A DNA stretch of 46,369 nt, from assembly GCA_000787465.1 (NCBI GenBank), contig JSYX01000258.1, forward strand, positions 1 to 46,369, written 5' to 3'. This document shows, in pieces, positions 35,129 to 46,369 of the stretch. Source of the stretch: Thermomucor indicae-seudaticae (lineage: Eukaryota > Mucoromycota > Mucoromycetes > Mucorales > Lichtheimiaceae). The translations under genes and the position numbers were made by a program. Each line of letters opens with the position of its first letter. Position 1 is the stretch's first letter. The notes beneath the pieces were generated by a model, which searched no databases, was not told the DNA's origin, and saw only the letters and a list, made by a program, of their open reading frames with translations.

Positions 35129-36447
35129 CGTTAGACCGCTTTACCCTTACACCAATAACAACTCTAGAACAGCTTTAATCTTAGTGTCTGTAAAGCACCA
35201 TGAATTTTCAGGCTTCTGTTCTTCTGTTTCAACTGCTAGGCTTTTCTTTGACAATGGACTCGATGGACAACTGTTCTATCGATGTTCATTACTCTTCAAC
35301 TCGCAAAAAGAAAACAGTGACTTGCAAACCGAAAACTCACCTATTTTTGCTGTTTGCGTTTATGGACGTCGAGGCTTAATGAGCATGACGCATTCAGGTC
35401 GTATGAGGCGCAGTGCAGGGTCTTTTAAGAGTCTTTACGCTTTTGTCGTTAGGCAACGGTACCCGCATTGCAATACACATTGTAGCAAATTGCGGACTTT
35501 TATTTTTCGCCGGCCATTTCTTTGTAGGTTTCGTTAATGCTGTTACGAAATGAAATGGTTAAGTACGACTTGCATGCAGTCGCTAGATGACAGCTCAGCC
35601 TGCTTAACAATAGGTCTCCGACATCTCACGACGAACAGTGGACGATAAGCCTTGCCGACGTTTCTAACGTCTTCCAGGTCACGTGTTACGCTAAGGCAAT
35701 GGTAACAACCATGCTGAAATAATGTCGAATACAGTTAGAGCGTCCTTCATGCAAACTTCTATAATTTCACAGTCTTTTCCTACTGTAGCGGCTTGCAGTA
35801 AGCAATAGATTTATTGGAAGTGGAACAGGCTTCCAGAGAGCTTGGATAACCAATGTCCAAATTTCGCACGCGTTTTGCATATTGACGAAGGCTGGTACAA
35901 TGAGTATTGTGCTAAATCATCGAAGCATGTGATTGAAACAGGGCAATATGTCAATGGGACTGCGTTATGGAACGCCGTCTCCGTGAGGAATTGTGAATAA
36001 AGCCGGAATCACTTAACGCAAATATGCTACTGATGAACTTCCTAAACGGAAGGTTGTCTACGCGCCCGGCGGCCTATCTCTGCTATAATTCGCGGGCAGT
36101 AGAGCCGTCATCTCTTCACATGGCATAAACATACATAGCTTTTGCAAGAAGAGACATTGCCTGTGGTAATACTGACCGAGAAGATTGTGGAGCAGGGGTA
36201 CGGTCGGCATGCGGTGTGAGCGGGTTGGCTGCGCTGGATTGAGTGTGGCTTGCATGGGTGGATGTTGGGTGGCCCATAGAGTGGAGCTTAAGCTTCTTCC
36301 GAGCGAAGCGCATGTAAAAAGGATAGAAAAGGTTCAGTGCTCTTTCTGAAGTCCTTGCATTGGAGTGGGATTCAGTCGAAGCGGAGTTAGAATTGTGTAC
36401 TCAAGTCATCGCTTGCTTGGAAGCCATGCTCTTCCTCTTCGATCAAA
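35129..36447. other. Intergenic region upstream of RPS18
   Basis: About 1.3 kb with no supported gene; open frames (for example 35184-35537) look like chance. The last 400 bp hold G/T-rich motifs such as TGGGTGGATGTTGGGTGG near 36258. On the minus strand these read as CACCCA-type sites, which is like the telomere-type motifs of many fungal ribosomal-protein promoters. That role is inferred. Confidence 0.4.
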
Positions 36448-37238
36448 ATGGTATGTAGCGAGCAACAGTAGGGACTTCTGGAGTGGAATGCATGGTGGTC
36501 GGTGATTGTCCAGGAGTAGATGGACGGATGGATAGAGTACAATGATGGATGCGGGATATGGGGTATCTGCACCAGTGCGATTGTGAATTGCGAATGGACC
36601 GTGATGGTTCTGGCTAACTAACATTTTATATTCTTATACAGTCTCTGGTTGTTCCTGAGAGAAATCAGGTATGGAGAGATTATTATTCAGCAACCGTAAG
36701 ACATAGCTTCTCAATGCGAATGTTTACTCGAAACAGTTCCAGCACATTCTCCGTCTGCTCAACACAAACGTCGACGGCAAGAACAAGATTACCATTGCTT
36801 TGACCTCAATTAAGGGTGTTGGTCGTCGTTTTGCCAACATTGCTTGCAAGAAAGCCGATGTTGATCTCAGCAAGAGGTAATAATACGTGTCCAAGCAATT
36901 GTTTCACGGTGTAAATCCGGAAGACTGACGCTTATATATGCAGAGCTGGTGAGCTGAGCAGCGAAGAATTGGAGCGCATTGTCACCATTCTCCAGAACCC
37001 TTCTCAGTACAAGATCCCCAACTGGTTCCTTAACAGACAGAAGGATATCGTCGATGGCAAGTATAGCCAGGCCATCTCCAACGTCCTCGATACCAAGTTG
37101 CGTGAAGATCTTGAACGTCTGAAGAAGATCCGTGCCCACCGTGGTCTCCGCCACTTCTGGGGTCTCCGTGTCCGTGGTCAACACACCAAGACTACCGGCC
37201 GTCGCGGTCGCACCGTTGGTGTCTCCAAGAAGAAATAG
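36448..37238 (+). CDS. RPS18: 40S ribosomal protein uS13 (S18)
   Basis: Ribosomal protein uS13 of the 40S head, contacting the P-site tRNA region and the B1 intersubunit bridge. Exons 36448-36450, 36642-36668, 36737-36876 and 36944-37238 give 465 nt, 154 residues, the usual eukaryotic length. The protein reads [19 protein letters not shown] to [13 protein letters not shown], with [20 protein letters not shown] and [20 protein letters not shown] conserved. The first coding exon is the start codon alone, followed by a 191-nt intron with a GTATGT donor and a GGCTAACTAACA branch site, the longest intron in the gene. Early introns of this kind are common in ribosomal-protein genes. Confidence 0.96.
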
Positions 37239-37325
37239 TAAGCAAATAACGTCTCCACATAACTGTTCCATTATCTGACATGAAGACTCGATAGAACCCT
37301 TGGTTTCATTTTTGTTTTCTTGGGC

Positions 37326-37331
37326 AATAAA
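37326..37331 (+). terminator. AATAAA polyadenylation signal of RPS18
   Basis: AATAAA lies 88 bp after the RPS18 stop and 117 bp before the stop of the convergent ECM29 gene. Confidence 0.5.
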
Positions 37332-37447
37332 TGCCATGTAAAAAGAGATTTGTCGTTTTCTGGTTACGACGTCGTGTTTCGGATACAATATACAAACGTT
37401 TACTTCCGATAATACGTTAAACCGAAATTACGGGCGATTCCATAATG

Positions 37448-40400
37448 CTAGACAAGAGTGTACAACATATCCTGAAGTCTCTTCTGTATTGCAGCTATTG
37501 GTTCTTTCTCTACGGCTGTCTTGATCTGATTCCGAAGCTTCATCTTCATCTGGTCGTTCACTATAAAGACAACTTAATCGGCCGTTATACATGGCTTTGT
37601 ATACGTAGTACTTACTTGATCTTTTGCGAGCTGTGACTTCAAGGACATCCACTGCAGCTGTGCGTATAGCCGAATACTTCAAATCGCCCAAACAATGGTC
37701 TCCACATGCCCTTAGTATGTCTTGATATATATCGTCATTCATTTGGGTATCGTCCATTCTTTCTACGAATATCTTCATGCTTTCCAAAATTGCAAGTTGA
37801 ACATTCCAGACATTTCGTTGCACGTTCGTGGACAGAAGCCGACCGATTGTAACAGCTTGGGCAGCTATATCCGCATTATTCCACTGTATGCTACGTTATT
37901 AAATCCTGTTCACATACCTTGCTCATGGAAAATTTTCGGGTCAAACGTCGATAGAAGAGCTTGAAAAGCATTGGCTTTGATTGCAAGTAGAAGGGGCTTC
38001 GCATTTTCGTCTTCTTCGTCTTCCATTTCTTTTGCTTCATCCATTTCGCACAGTGGTATCAAAAATGATTGTGTCGGACTGTACAGGTCTACTTTATCTC
38101 TAAAGGCATCGGCAAATGTCTTGAGTGACGATAATGCATGTCTTTGATATCTACGATTTCTTCGTTTTGCTTCTCGGATGAGTATCTATCAAGAGAAACT
38201 TAATTAATTTGCCAGTGGAAATCTGCATGCCGCATTTACCGTAGTAACTTCAGAAAGTGTAAGTTCCTGACCATTCCGGTCAAAGTATTCGGGTACAGAT
38301 ATGCACAGTTGAGTAAAAGCCTCCAGTACGTGTTCTTTACCAGACCAAGAACGGCCAGACAAAGTTGAAATCATCACCGGCATTATCTTATCAACATGCT
38401 GTCCGATGTTTCCTCCTGCAGTTTTGCAAAGATCTGCGATAGCCAATGCCGCAGTCTGCTTCGTCTGCCACGACGACGAGGTTAACAACGGTCGAGCGAA
38501 ATCGATTATTTCATCCATGTGCAGCAAGACCATGCTGGTTGTGCCTGAAAAATCCAGCAGCAAATTAGGAGATGTTATCTCAATAGGCAGCAGTCTGTTA
38601 CTTCACCAGATGTAAGATTTTCCCAGGCTTGCTTCCATAATTTGTTAAAGTCTTCATCAGGATCATGCTCGCCAAAGTAAATGAGTGGGACAAAATTCGA
38701 AGCAGCAGCCTTAACTCTATCGGTTGCAAAGCGCGTAACTTCTACAACCGTCACTGCACTAGCCGCATGTGAATCACTATCTGCAAAGTTAAAGCAGTAG
38801 TAAGGATGTGTCCTCGAGTATGAAGACCTTACGAGTGTGGTGCATACCTGTGTCTTCAACGTAAAGTCTCGCTAGATGCTTGGCAAGAGAATTTAAACGG
38901 TCGTAGCTGGCCAATTGACACACATAGCCAGTAGCAGTCGCAAATGATTTACGAATGACTGGATTTTTGGATCGTATTGCTCCACTTAATGCCTTTAAGA
39001 AGGCGTCAGCAAAAGGTTCAAGCGTTTTTCTGCAATTCATGCAGAGAGTGACTATGAAGCGAGCGCACCCGGCCTAACTAGGCGTCAGACTGTATCAGCG
39101 ATTTATGTGCCAGCAGCTTACCTTCGTAGGAAGCCCAGTGCCTTTTTTGATTAGATTTATTATTCGAGGTGCCAATTCTTGCATGACTGTATCGTCGATT
39201 TGGTTAACGCAGTGGTCAATACCTTCCATCATGGGTGAATTCTTAGCGCCGCTAAGTCTAGCATTATCAAGCTAGTAGTGATATTAGTCTACCGTTAGCC
39301 AAAGATATAATGTTACGCACCTGCTCTTGCGTAATATTGTATTTCTCCGTATGAAAGCTGAGGTAGTTCATTGCCTGTGGTTCCATTGCTGAAGGACATG
39401 TCCGTCAGTACGGTGAAATCATACGATAGTCGTTGCTTACATGAAAGAGATTGTAGTAACGTATCGATAAGCTCCGGTACAAACTTCTTAAGCAATGATG
39501 CTCCAGTTTTACAGACTCGAAGCAAGGCTTCCAGGCTGAACTTTCGCACATATTCTGCGTCGGATACAATGCCTTTGTGCAAAAGAAAAGGCATCACAAT
39601 ATCCACGACTTTCTCGCCATCTGAAGATGATACAATGTTTGGATCACAGTAACGGACTGTAAGGTTCGTGAGCGTTTTGCAGGTTCGGGTTGCTGCTTTG
39701 CGCACAGATTCCTTGATATCGTCCAGAGCTCGAAAGCTCATGGTCCACAACCTCTCTAGATAAGGTTCAATCTGGGATAATTGGCGGCCTTGCACGAGAT
39801 CAGTCACAGCCATACAAGAGGCCTCACGGACACGCCACTGTCTATTTCCGAGACCAGCAAGAATATCCTCCATTATGTCGTTGAAGTATTTGTCAACTGT
39901 TTTCTGGTTGTCTTTTACCAGAGATTGCCATATATTTTTCATTGTCTGGTTGACTCGAGGATTAGGATCGAACTGGTACCTATAGAGTTTCGGAACGAGT
40001 CGCGGGAGGTACGGTTCCAGCTCCTTTTCTGCAATAGCCATGAGGTTCTGGAAACCAAAGGCTGCTCCTCTGCGCGAGGTCCAAAGCGCATTATGGTTAG
40101 CGAGGTTCATAAACTTGTAAATAAGATCTGGTTGATTCAATTCCGAGGCAAGAGAGCACAGTTCTTTGTATGTCGTTATTGAGCTTCCATCAGGCGTTTC
40201 GCCTAAAGCCCCTTCTTCGAATAGGACTGTGCTATCTGTGACTGACTGCGCTTGAATTGAGCGTCCTTCTGTGAATGTGCTAACAAGAGAATATAGCATA
40301 TCTTCCTTCAGTTTCGGGTCTCCGTACTCGTAAACCAGTCCCAAGCCTTTTGAAGCGACCTCTTGTGTAAAATCTGATATGATGTTCGTTAATGCAGCTC

Positions 40401-43400
40401 CAAAAGTATCTTATATCCGTAACCTACCATCACGATCCGCAATTAACCTGGAAAAACAGGCATGAAACACTTCCAAATTTGCCTAAGTGCCAACATTTGT
40501 CAAGCAGACTAAAGGCTACGTGACCGAGACTATTCTATTTACCTTCACAAGTGGCTCATCTTTGCCAAATTTTAATATCGATAGAAGCCAAATGCAGGAT
40601 GCTTTTCTGTACCAAGACCGGTCACTGGTAGCATATGTCTTTGCGATTCGGTTAAGGATGTCCTGGAAATAGCCCTGCCTGTGCTCGTCCGTCGACTTAT
40701 TGCTAATATTCATCAAAGCGGGATCACCGATATCTTTGTGCTTCTGCATCGCAAGCGATTTCCAGCCAAAGCCCAAGATCGAAAACGTTTCTCCTCCGGC
40801 GAAGTATAAGTCGACCTGCTTCGTGTCTGCGGTCTTGAATAAGATTTCTGATGCGCGAACGATTGAAGGATTTTCACCCGAAAGAGGAATACAGAGATGC
40901 GCTAATGCAACCATAGCCTGCTCTTGCACCTTTCGGTCTTTGCTGCTCTCGACCAGGTCACATAACTTATCGATAATAGAAGACGACGTCAGGGACTCTG
41001 TTTATGTATCCCCGACACGCGTTAGTATCAAGCTCATATGGTGCACTACCTATGGAGACTTCTCACCAGATAGATGAAGTTCGTGTATTCTACCGATTTC
41101 CGCCAACGCGCAACAAGAGGCTATCGACAACAACGATGAAGCTGCAGTAGATGCATCTTTCAAGTTCTGAGTCAAGACATTGACACACCGTCTCACCACG
41201 TCCCCGGAGAGCTCCCGATTTCGATAACGACATCTCCCGAGCAAATAACCAATCGTCAGAATAGCACCATGTGCGCGATCAATTGCTTCACCATGGCTCC
41301 GCGTCGTATTTAACGTTTCCACCACAGCGCAGTACTCGGAGAGCAGATCCTCCACATCATGTTGGATGATAGAGTGATCGCTTGCGATAATACCAAATAT
41401 CTGGGATATTGATGTGCGTACATGCTCCTTTTCAGATAACGTTAGTACTTTAAGTGTACCAAGCCTAGACGTAAAACTGGAAGAGATAGATGGAGGTCCT
41501 AAAGAGATGACTTCCAACAAGCATTTGGAGGCGACCGTGAGCAAAATCGAATCTAACAAAGATTGTTAGCAGCATCTCTTAATAAGCAACAACTGGACTT
41601 GCCTTTGAGAGTCTGCTCCAGTGAGCTTTCGATGAAATCTAACCAAAGCCGAAGACATGACTGCATCCCCAAACTTTCATCCGACCACCACGAGCTTATA
41701 GCTTGCTTGAAATTCTCCATTATTATCGGGTCTTCGGACATGCCACTGTCAACCTTGGTTTCTAGATCGTCATCAATAACAATAGCGGAGGGGTTAGATT
41801 CGAGAACGAGAATGAGACGGAGTAGCTTTAGTATTTCCACAAAGACTTCAAGCGGATAACCTCGTACTAATGGCGTCTTCGACTCGTATAAGTACTCGTC
41901 CGAAGGTCGATGCCCGTCAATGTACTCTATCATATCCTTAAAGCTTGGCATAATTGCTGACGATTTTCCGCCATAACCAACGGAAGCCTTTGCATAAGAC
42001 GGACTTAAGCCTCTTGAAGACTCTTCTTTGACTTCCAGTTTGCTTATTGTCGATGAGCTGCCTAATAGACAGATATAACGGCCAAACACGGATGAAAAAG
42101 GAAATATCGCATTCGCGTATTTTAGTGCCATGTAACGCGAGTGCGAGTTTGACTAAGCTTAGCCGTTAGCATACTGGTTACTGGGAACAATGATAGAATG
42201 ATTTCACCTTTTGAACTGCATTTAATATTATTTCTTGCAGCTCGCCGTAAAAGGGAGTGTTTTCAGGAGCTTTGGTGTATATCTCAATCATAGAGGAAAG
42301 CGCATCTTGCACATAAGCACGAACATTTGGTGGTTCGTTTACAACGTTATCGAAAAGGAGCGCCAACAGTTGAACATCATCTACTGCCACTTTCGGAACT
42401 GGCAAAACGGTACCTTTTAGTAAGCAGATATTCCTGCGTACATGCAAGTTGCCCTACCTTTCTTCGCAATCAATCCAATCGCGACGTAAGCAGCACCTTT
42501 AACACTTTCCGCATCTAAAGTGAACATAGACGTAAAAAGTAAGCATTTAGCAGCAGCAAAGAAGTTGTTGCGGATTCTCACCATGATTATTCGGCTCCGA
42601 GTTTTCCCCTATATATTTCAAAAGACCAGAAATCAAAACAGGGGCCACAGGTTCGATGCTTTCAGGATTACACTATTTCTCAGGAACGCTACGTTAATTC
42701 ACTGTTAAGCTATCAGCTGTTTCTTCGGATATTACCATCCTGGCGGTCCACTGAAGAAATGCCATTGTAGATCGTCTAAGTTTTATATTTGAGGAGGGGC
42801 CTGTCGATAGGATGGTTAAATTCCTTTGAGCACAGTGTCATACATCAAACATTGATAAGATACCAAACAGTCCATCGAAGACAACTTGGATCATAAAAGT
42901 TGGTATGTTTGTAGCTGCCCTTGACTTGCACAGATAATGCAAAACTCTTATTTTGATAGGAGTGGACGCCTGAGGCCGTGCAGAATTGCCTAAACCGATG
43001 ACCGTAAACAAATAAGCAGTCAGGATTGAGCGACAACATGAAGCCGTTTTGTCATTACCATTTGTGCTTTTAGCTCCCAAATACAGCGAATACAAAGCAC
43101 GAACGCAGCTCGGATCTTCTAAATCTGCATTATTGGTCCAACGACGGAGTCCGTCTTCGCTGATGGAAATCACCTCGTGGTTGCTATCACAAGACCCAGC
43201 AATCAATATGCGCAAGCGCTCATTATCGTTGAAGACGTTCGAGAGAAGGAAGTGGAGAATACCAAGCTAAATACAATTAGTATCTTCCGGAACCAGGTTT
43301 GTTAGGCCTTTTACCTTCGCTTCTTTGAGTTTTGTCGATGTCCATTGCACTTTCCCGTTATTGGTAACCTCGTCGATCGCAGCGCGACTTAAACCAGGAT

Positions 43401-44180
43401 GTTCAACTGGCACAGCGCTGTCTCCGGTTTGTTCACCAGTATGTGCAGTTCGGTTTTGTTGTGCCGGTTGATATAACATTAGGTCCAAGAAAAAGCTTAA
43501 GATCACTGCAAGATCTTGAGGATTTTTATCAAAATTGAAAACACTATCCCGAGCAGCCTTTTGTTCTTCGGGATTCATAGTCCATTTGTTCAGGATCTGA
43601 TAAAGGTACGGGTCAACCAGTAAAACTCCAAAAGTTTATATCGTTATTACCGGTAAAATCATATGCAGCAGTGCTATCCGCTGTGACGATGTCTTTTGAG
43701 AAATACCATGCAAAAATCTTGGAATATGACGAGCTGTGTCTTCCGCAGACATTCTATTGACGGCCATGTCCAAGTAGACCAATGCAACGTTCTTGACCGC
43801 GCCTGGGATATTGTCATCGGCGAGCTGGTTAAGTAATGCCTCGAATGGGAGTTTCAGCGACGGGTTTGTTTTCACGCGCTTGCTTATATGCGTCAGGACT
43901 TCTAGAACCTTATTGCATGGACGAATGGTAAGCCCGAATCCAGTAATGGCCACGAGAATGAACCTACCTTTTTGCGCACTTGTTCATGAGGGCTTGCCAC
44001 CTTCAAAAGAACGGGCGCCAGAAACAAATTGACGCAACGTTCAAGTTGAGCGTCAGTATCGCACATTGCAAATTTCAGCTCCACGTTTCCTAGAAAACTT
44101 TCGTTAGCAAGCTGCATGTTGAGCCGCCAGAACATTAACAATAGCAGTTTACCGAGGAGCTGTAGTTCGTTATCTGCCAT
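37448..44180 (-). CDS. ECM29: Proteasome adaptor/scaffold Ecm29
   Basis: Giant HEAT-repeat protein that binds the 26S proteasome, tethering core and regulatory particle and sensing faulty assembly. About 17 short introns interrupt the gene; coding length is about 1,900 residues, typical for Ecm29. Start at 44180: exon 1 (44180-44153) plus exon 2 (44089-43968) read MADNELQLLGNVELKFAMCD and FLAPVLLKVASPHEQVRKK, the family N terminus. A 343-codon exon (from 40344) holds LANHNALWTSRRGAAFGFQN, EKELEPYLPRLVPKLYRYQF, DPNPRVNQTMKNIWQSLV and ILAGLGNRQWRVREASCMAV, all hallmark Ecm29 blocks. The last exon ends RLQDMLYTLV. The introns I traced in detail (the first several and the last) are all GT-AG; the branch site TACTAAT is visible in the one before LGILHFLLSNVF. 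Confidence 0.95.
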
Positions 44181-46061
44181 GCTGAAATCGATGAGTGCGT
44201 CTATGCTGGGAAAAGAATTCAAAGTCTTCCGACGGACAGTACGCGTAATCCCAACAACGTGTCACGTTCGACTTAATCATATGGGGCGTGCTTCGCACAG
44301 AAAAGTACTGTAGCTTGAGGCGCGTGTACTTATAAGAGAGTGATTTCGCTCATAGATATCCTTCACCTTCAGGAAGCATAAAAGAAAGAGAAACATGCAT
44401 CGCGTTTGCGTTTACATTTACAGAACTGTATAGACAGCCAACATAGCAAGAATGAATGCAGACAAATAACATGAAATTGTTAGCGTAGGCTTCTGCTGTA
44501 ATGTTTGATGCTCATGAAGTATGAGAATCAATTTGGCAAGGAAGATATGACGAAGAAGTTCAGTCATTCAGTGGTGTATCCAGTAACCAGAGACAGAGAT
44601 TACCTGAGCGGCGGCTGCATGAACGCCTATACTCTTTGCTTCGCACACTCCCAAACTAGTGTGTCAGTCTTGTTTCATCTCATTATGTGCTTCGTACTGG
44701 GTCGTCATTGTTCGAGCGTTGCTTCTGCTCTTCTCTTCTTACTCGTTTCCGCCAAACATACTCTTTACGCACTGTTCAATAATTTTTTGCACCATCAAAT
44801 TAGGGCATTTTGCAGGAATGCGACTTTCCATGAGCGCGCCAAGTCCATTGTTGCGTCACAGCTCTTGACAGGAACAGGTTTCTTAGGCACGGAATCACTA
44901 TAGAATTTTCTCAATATGCATAAGGCAAGGGGACCCACTGGAAAGGGGACCCCATCTATTTATCAAGCGAAATGATTTGAATAAAGGACAGGTTTCTCAG
45001 TCAAAGCTTGCCTCGGATTATTTGCCTTGTTCGTACAGGCCCGGCTTATATTGTCATTCCACATCGTATTACGCAATCCTCTTTTCTTCTTCACAAGCTT
45101 ACTTTTTTCCCAAACATACCACTACGGCGAAAAAGGGCAGATTTGAGGGCGAATTTTGCCAAAGACTCTGTAACTTGCGGAACCTGTAGGGCTGATTTCT
45201 GCGCAGTTTGGTCAAATTCGCTCTCCCACCCGCTCTCTGGCCCCCCCAATTTTCGCTGCGGTGTATCTTCACAACTCTTATTGTCATCTGTCCCTGATTA
45301 TAGTCTTCTTCAATAAGAATAGCTATCCCGTAAGACGCGTTAGTCTGCTTAGATTGCAAACCGTATTCTATGCGGCGAAAAGCGTTCCAGCTATCTTGTT
45401 CAACTGACAAACCGAAGCTGCCAGTTCTGAACAAGGATGCACAGAAAAATCGAGGTGTTGAAAAGATCGACAAAAAAATTGCAGAAGGATACTTGAGAGA
45501 AGCATTTACCATAAAACTCAAATAAATCATACAAGACATCAAGACCGTTTGTCGTATTGGCAACTAATTCAATAGTGGTGTAAAGAGCTATGAGCTTGTA
45601 CACACGGTATCGTGGTTACACAGATTTCAATCTCCATCTGCAAACTTTTTCTTTTACTGGCAGACTAGAATAAGCTCGCTCTTCTTCGAACAATAAACGA
45701 AAGTCTCACAGTACTTCGGTCTCTCGCTCGTCTCTTATAACAGCACTAACAACAACAACAAAATATCTCACCGTTAATGATTTAGAGAGGACTGATGACG
45801 AGAAAAGGAAAGAAAGCGAGAAAATTGAGAAGGAACTGGCGGAGACGAAGACTAAGTTGGCCAACGCCAAGAGCGTCCCAAGGGGCACTTGGGAGTTGGC
45901 TGACCGGATTGGAATGGTGCAAGACACCTTGGGTCGCCATGGTTGAGTCCCTGATTTTGAAACGCTAAGGATATTTCCTGAAACTCGCCTGCGAGGTTCT
46001 CAACCTATAAATCGATTATTTTTGAGCAGCTGAATCGATGGGTCTCCATAAATTTGAGGTA
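44181..46061. other. Right flank without a firm gene
   Basis: Open frames on both strands (44505-44903 plus, 45099-45563 minus) have no domain and no support. At 45675-45947 the plus strand is open for about 90 codons without a good start. It encodes a charged coiled-coil-like stretch (DEKRKESEKIEKELAETKT) ending TWELADRIGMVQDTLGRHG, which could be a last exon or a gene relic. A local direct repeat of AGGGGACCC occurs at 44927-44954. Confidence 0.35.
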
Positions 46062-46104
46062 CAGTGGGGTACAAAAAGTTTGCACCACTCCCCAAATTTT
46101 TGCT
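46062..46104 (+). mobile_element. Possible Tc1/mariner-type terminal inverted repeat
   Basis: After a TA dinucleotide at 46060-46061 the sequence begins CAGTGGGGTACAAAAAG and continues with tttgcaccactcccc. Tc1/mariner elements insert at TA and often start CAGTG with an internal AAAAAGT run, so this looks like a left end. The matching right end and the transposase would lie beyond the window. A short frame from ATG 46169 stops at 46249. The call rests on resemblance only. Confidence 0.4.
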
Positions 46105-46225
46105 TAAATTGAGAATCACTTGCAGATAATAAACTCTTTTTTCACTCGTTTTTTTTCTAACAAATACTATGTCACTTCAAGATAGTACAAACAGCAGCTC
46201 AAAGCCTAGACGACAGCTAGGGTTT

Positions 46226-46347
46226 CTTATCGATTCGAATACTCGATAAGGTTGTCGATAAAATCTTATCGATCCAATTTCGATCAGGCCATTATTCGAA
46301 TCGATTGTTATCGAAAACCGTTGAGCTTTTCGATAAATATTCGATAA
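46226..46347. repeat. Cluster of seven TTATCGA/TCGATAA motifs with nested palindromes
   Basis: The heptamer occurs at 46227, 46243, 46255, 46266, 46308, 46330 and 46341, in both orientations. Perfect inverted pairs are CTTATCGA/TCGATAAG (46226-46233 with 46243-46250), TCGATAA/TTATCGA (46255-46261 with 46266-46272) and a 12-mer ATCGATTCGAAT with its complement (46229-46240 with 46294-46305). This density far exceeds chance in 120 bp. Confidence 0.85.
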
Positions 46348-46369
46348 AAAAATGACACAAAATTACGCT

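Noticed and set aside
15526..44180. Functional gene cluster of proteasome-related genes (beta5, CreC, Ecm29)
   Set aside because: The genes are spread over nearly 30 kb on both strands with unrelated genes between them, so there is no evidence of a cluster.
44355..44366. ATATCCTTCACC resembling a U12 donor
   Set aside because: On the plus strand upstream of the minus-strand ECM29 gene, outside any transcript model.
44505..44903. 132-codon plus-strand frame upstream of ECM29
   Set aside because: No conserved motif; hydrophobic stretches come from T-rich DNA.
45099..45563. 154-codon minus-strand frame near the right end
   Set aside because: No domain and no start context; the region also has open frames on the other strand, as expected for noncoding DNA.

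Overview
The window is a gene-dense piece of a fungal nuclear chromosome. Genes carry many 50-75 nt introns, most of them GT-AG, and sit 0.2-2 kb apart on both strands. The gene set is ordinary fungal housekeeping: eIF4A-III, Tom40, proteasome beta5, ribosomal uS13, Ecm29, CreC/WDR20, Cti6-like PHD protein, Amn1-like protein, Cch1, and a secreted large-subunit catalase. A clear minor-spliceosome (U12-type) AT-AC intron in CCH1 argues for an early-diverging lineage such as Mucoromycota, because Dikarya such as yeasts have lost that spliceosome. The lineage is an inference; no species is claimed.

Layout, left to right: 1-2346 has no convincing gene but a GC-rich patch with repeated GGGAC motifs. 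2347-3791 (+) is a Sos7-like kinetochore coiled-coil protein. 3937-5483 (-) is eIF4A-III. 6898-9569 (+) is a secreted catalase with a 10-nt microexon. 9647-12095 (-) is a TBC-domain RabGAP. 14031-15276 (+) is TOM40. 15526-16657 (-) is proteasome beta5. 16853-18148 (-) is an AMN1-type leucine-rich-repeat protein whose 3' end is partly duplicated downstream. 19084-21835 (+) is CreC/WDR20. 22026-24001 (-) is a Cti6-like PHD protein. 24798-33873 (+) is the very large CCH1 calcium-channel gene. 34245-35128 (+) is a small Ser/Thr-rich single-pass membrane protein. 36448-37238 (+) is RPS18 (uS13). 37448-44180 (-) is ECM29. 44181-46369 has no solid gene and ends in mobile-element-like sequence.

There are no operons. 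Shared themes are protein turnover (beta5, Ecm29, the CreC deubiquitinase activator, Amn1) and a possible surface pair, CCH1 followed by a Mid2-like membrane protein.

The most interesting signal is the exon architecture of CCH1. It combines a U12-type AT-AC intron with matching 5' splice site and branch point, a GC-AG intron, a 10-nt microexon, and a 24-nt exon that encodes exactly the domain II selectivity filter. All exon boundaries were inferred by eye from frame, splice consensus and protein-family conservation. No alignment or RNA data was available.
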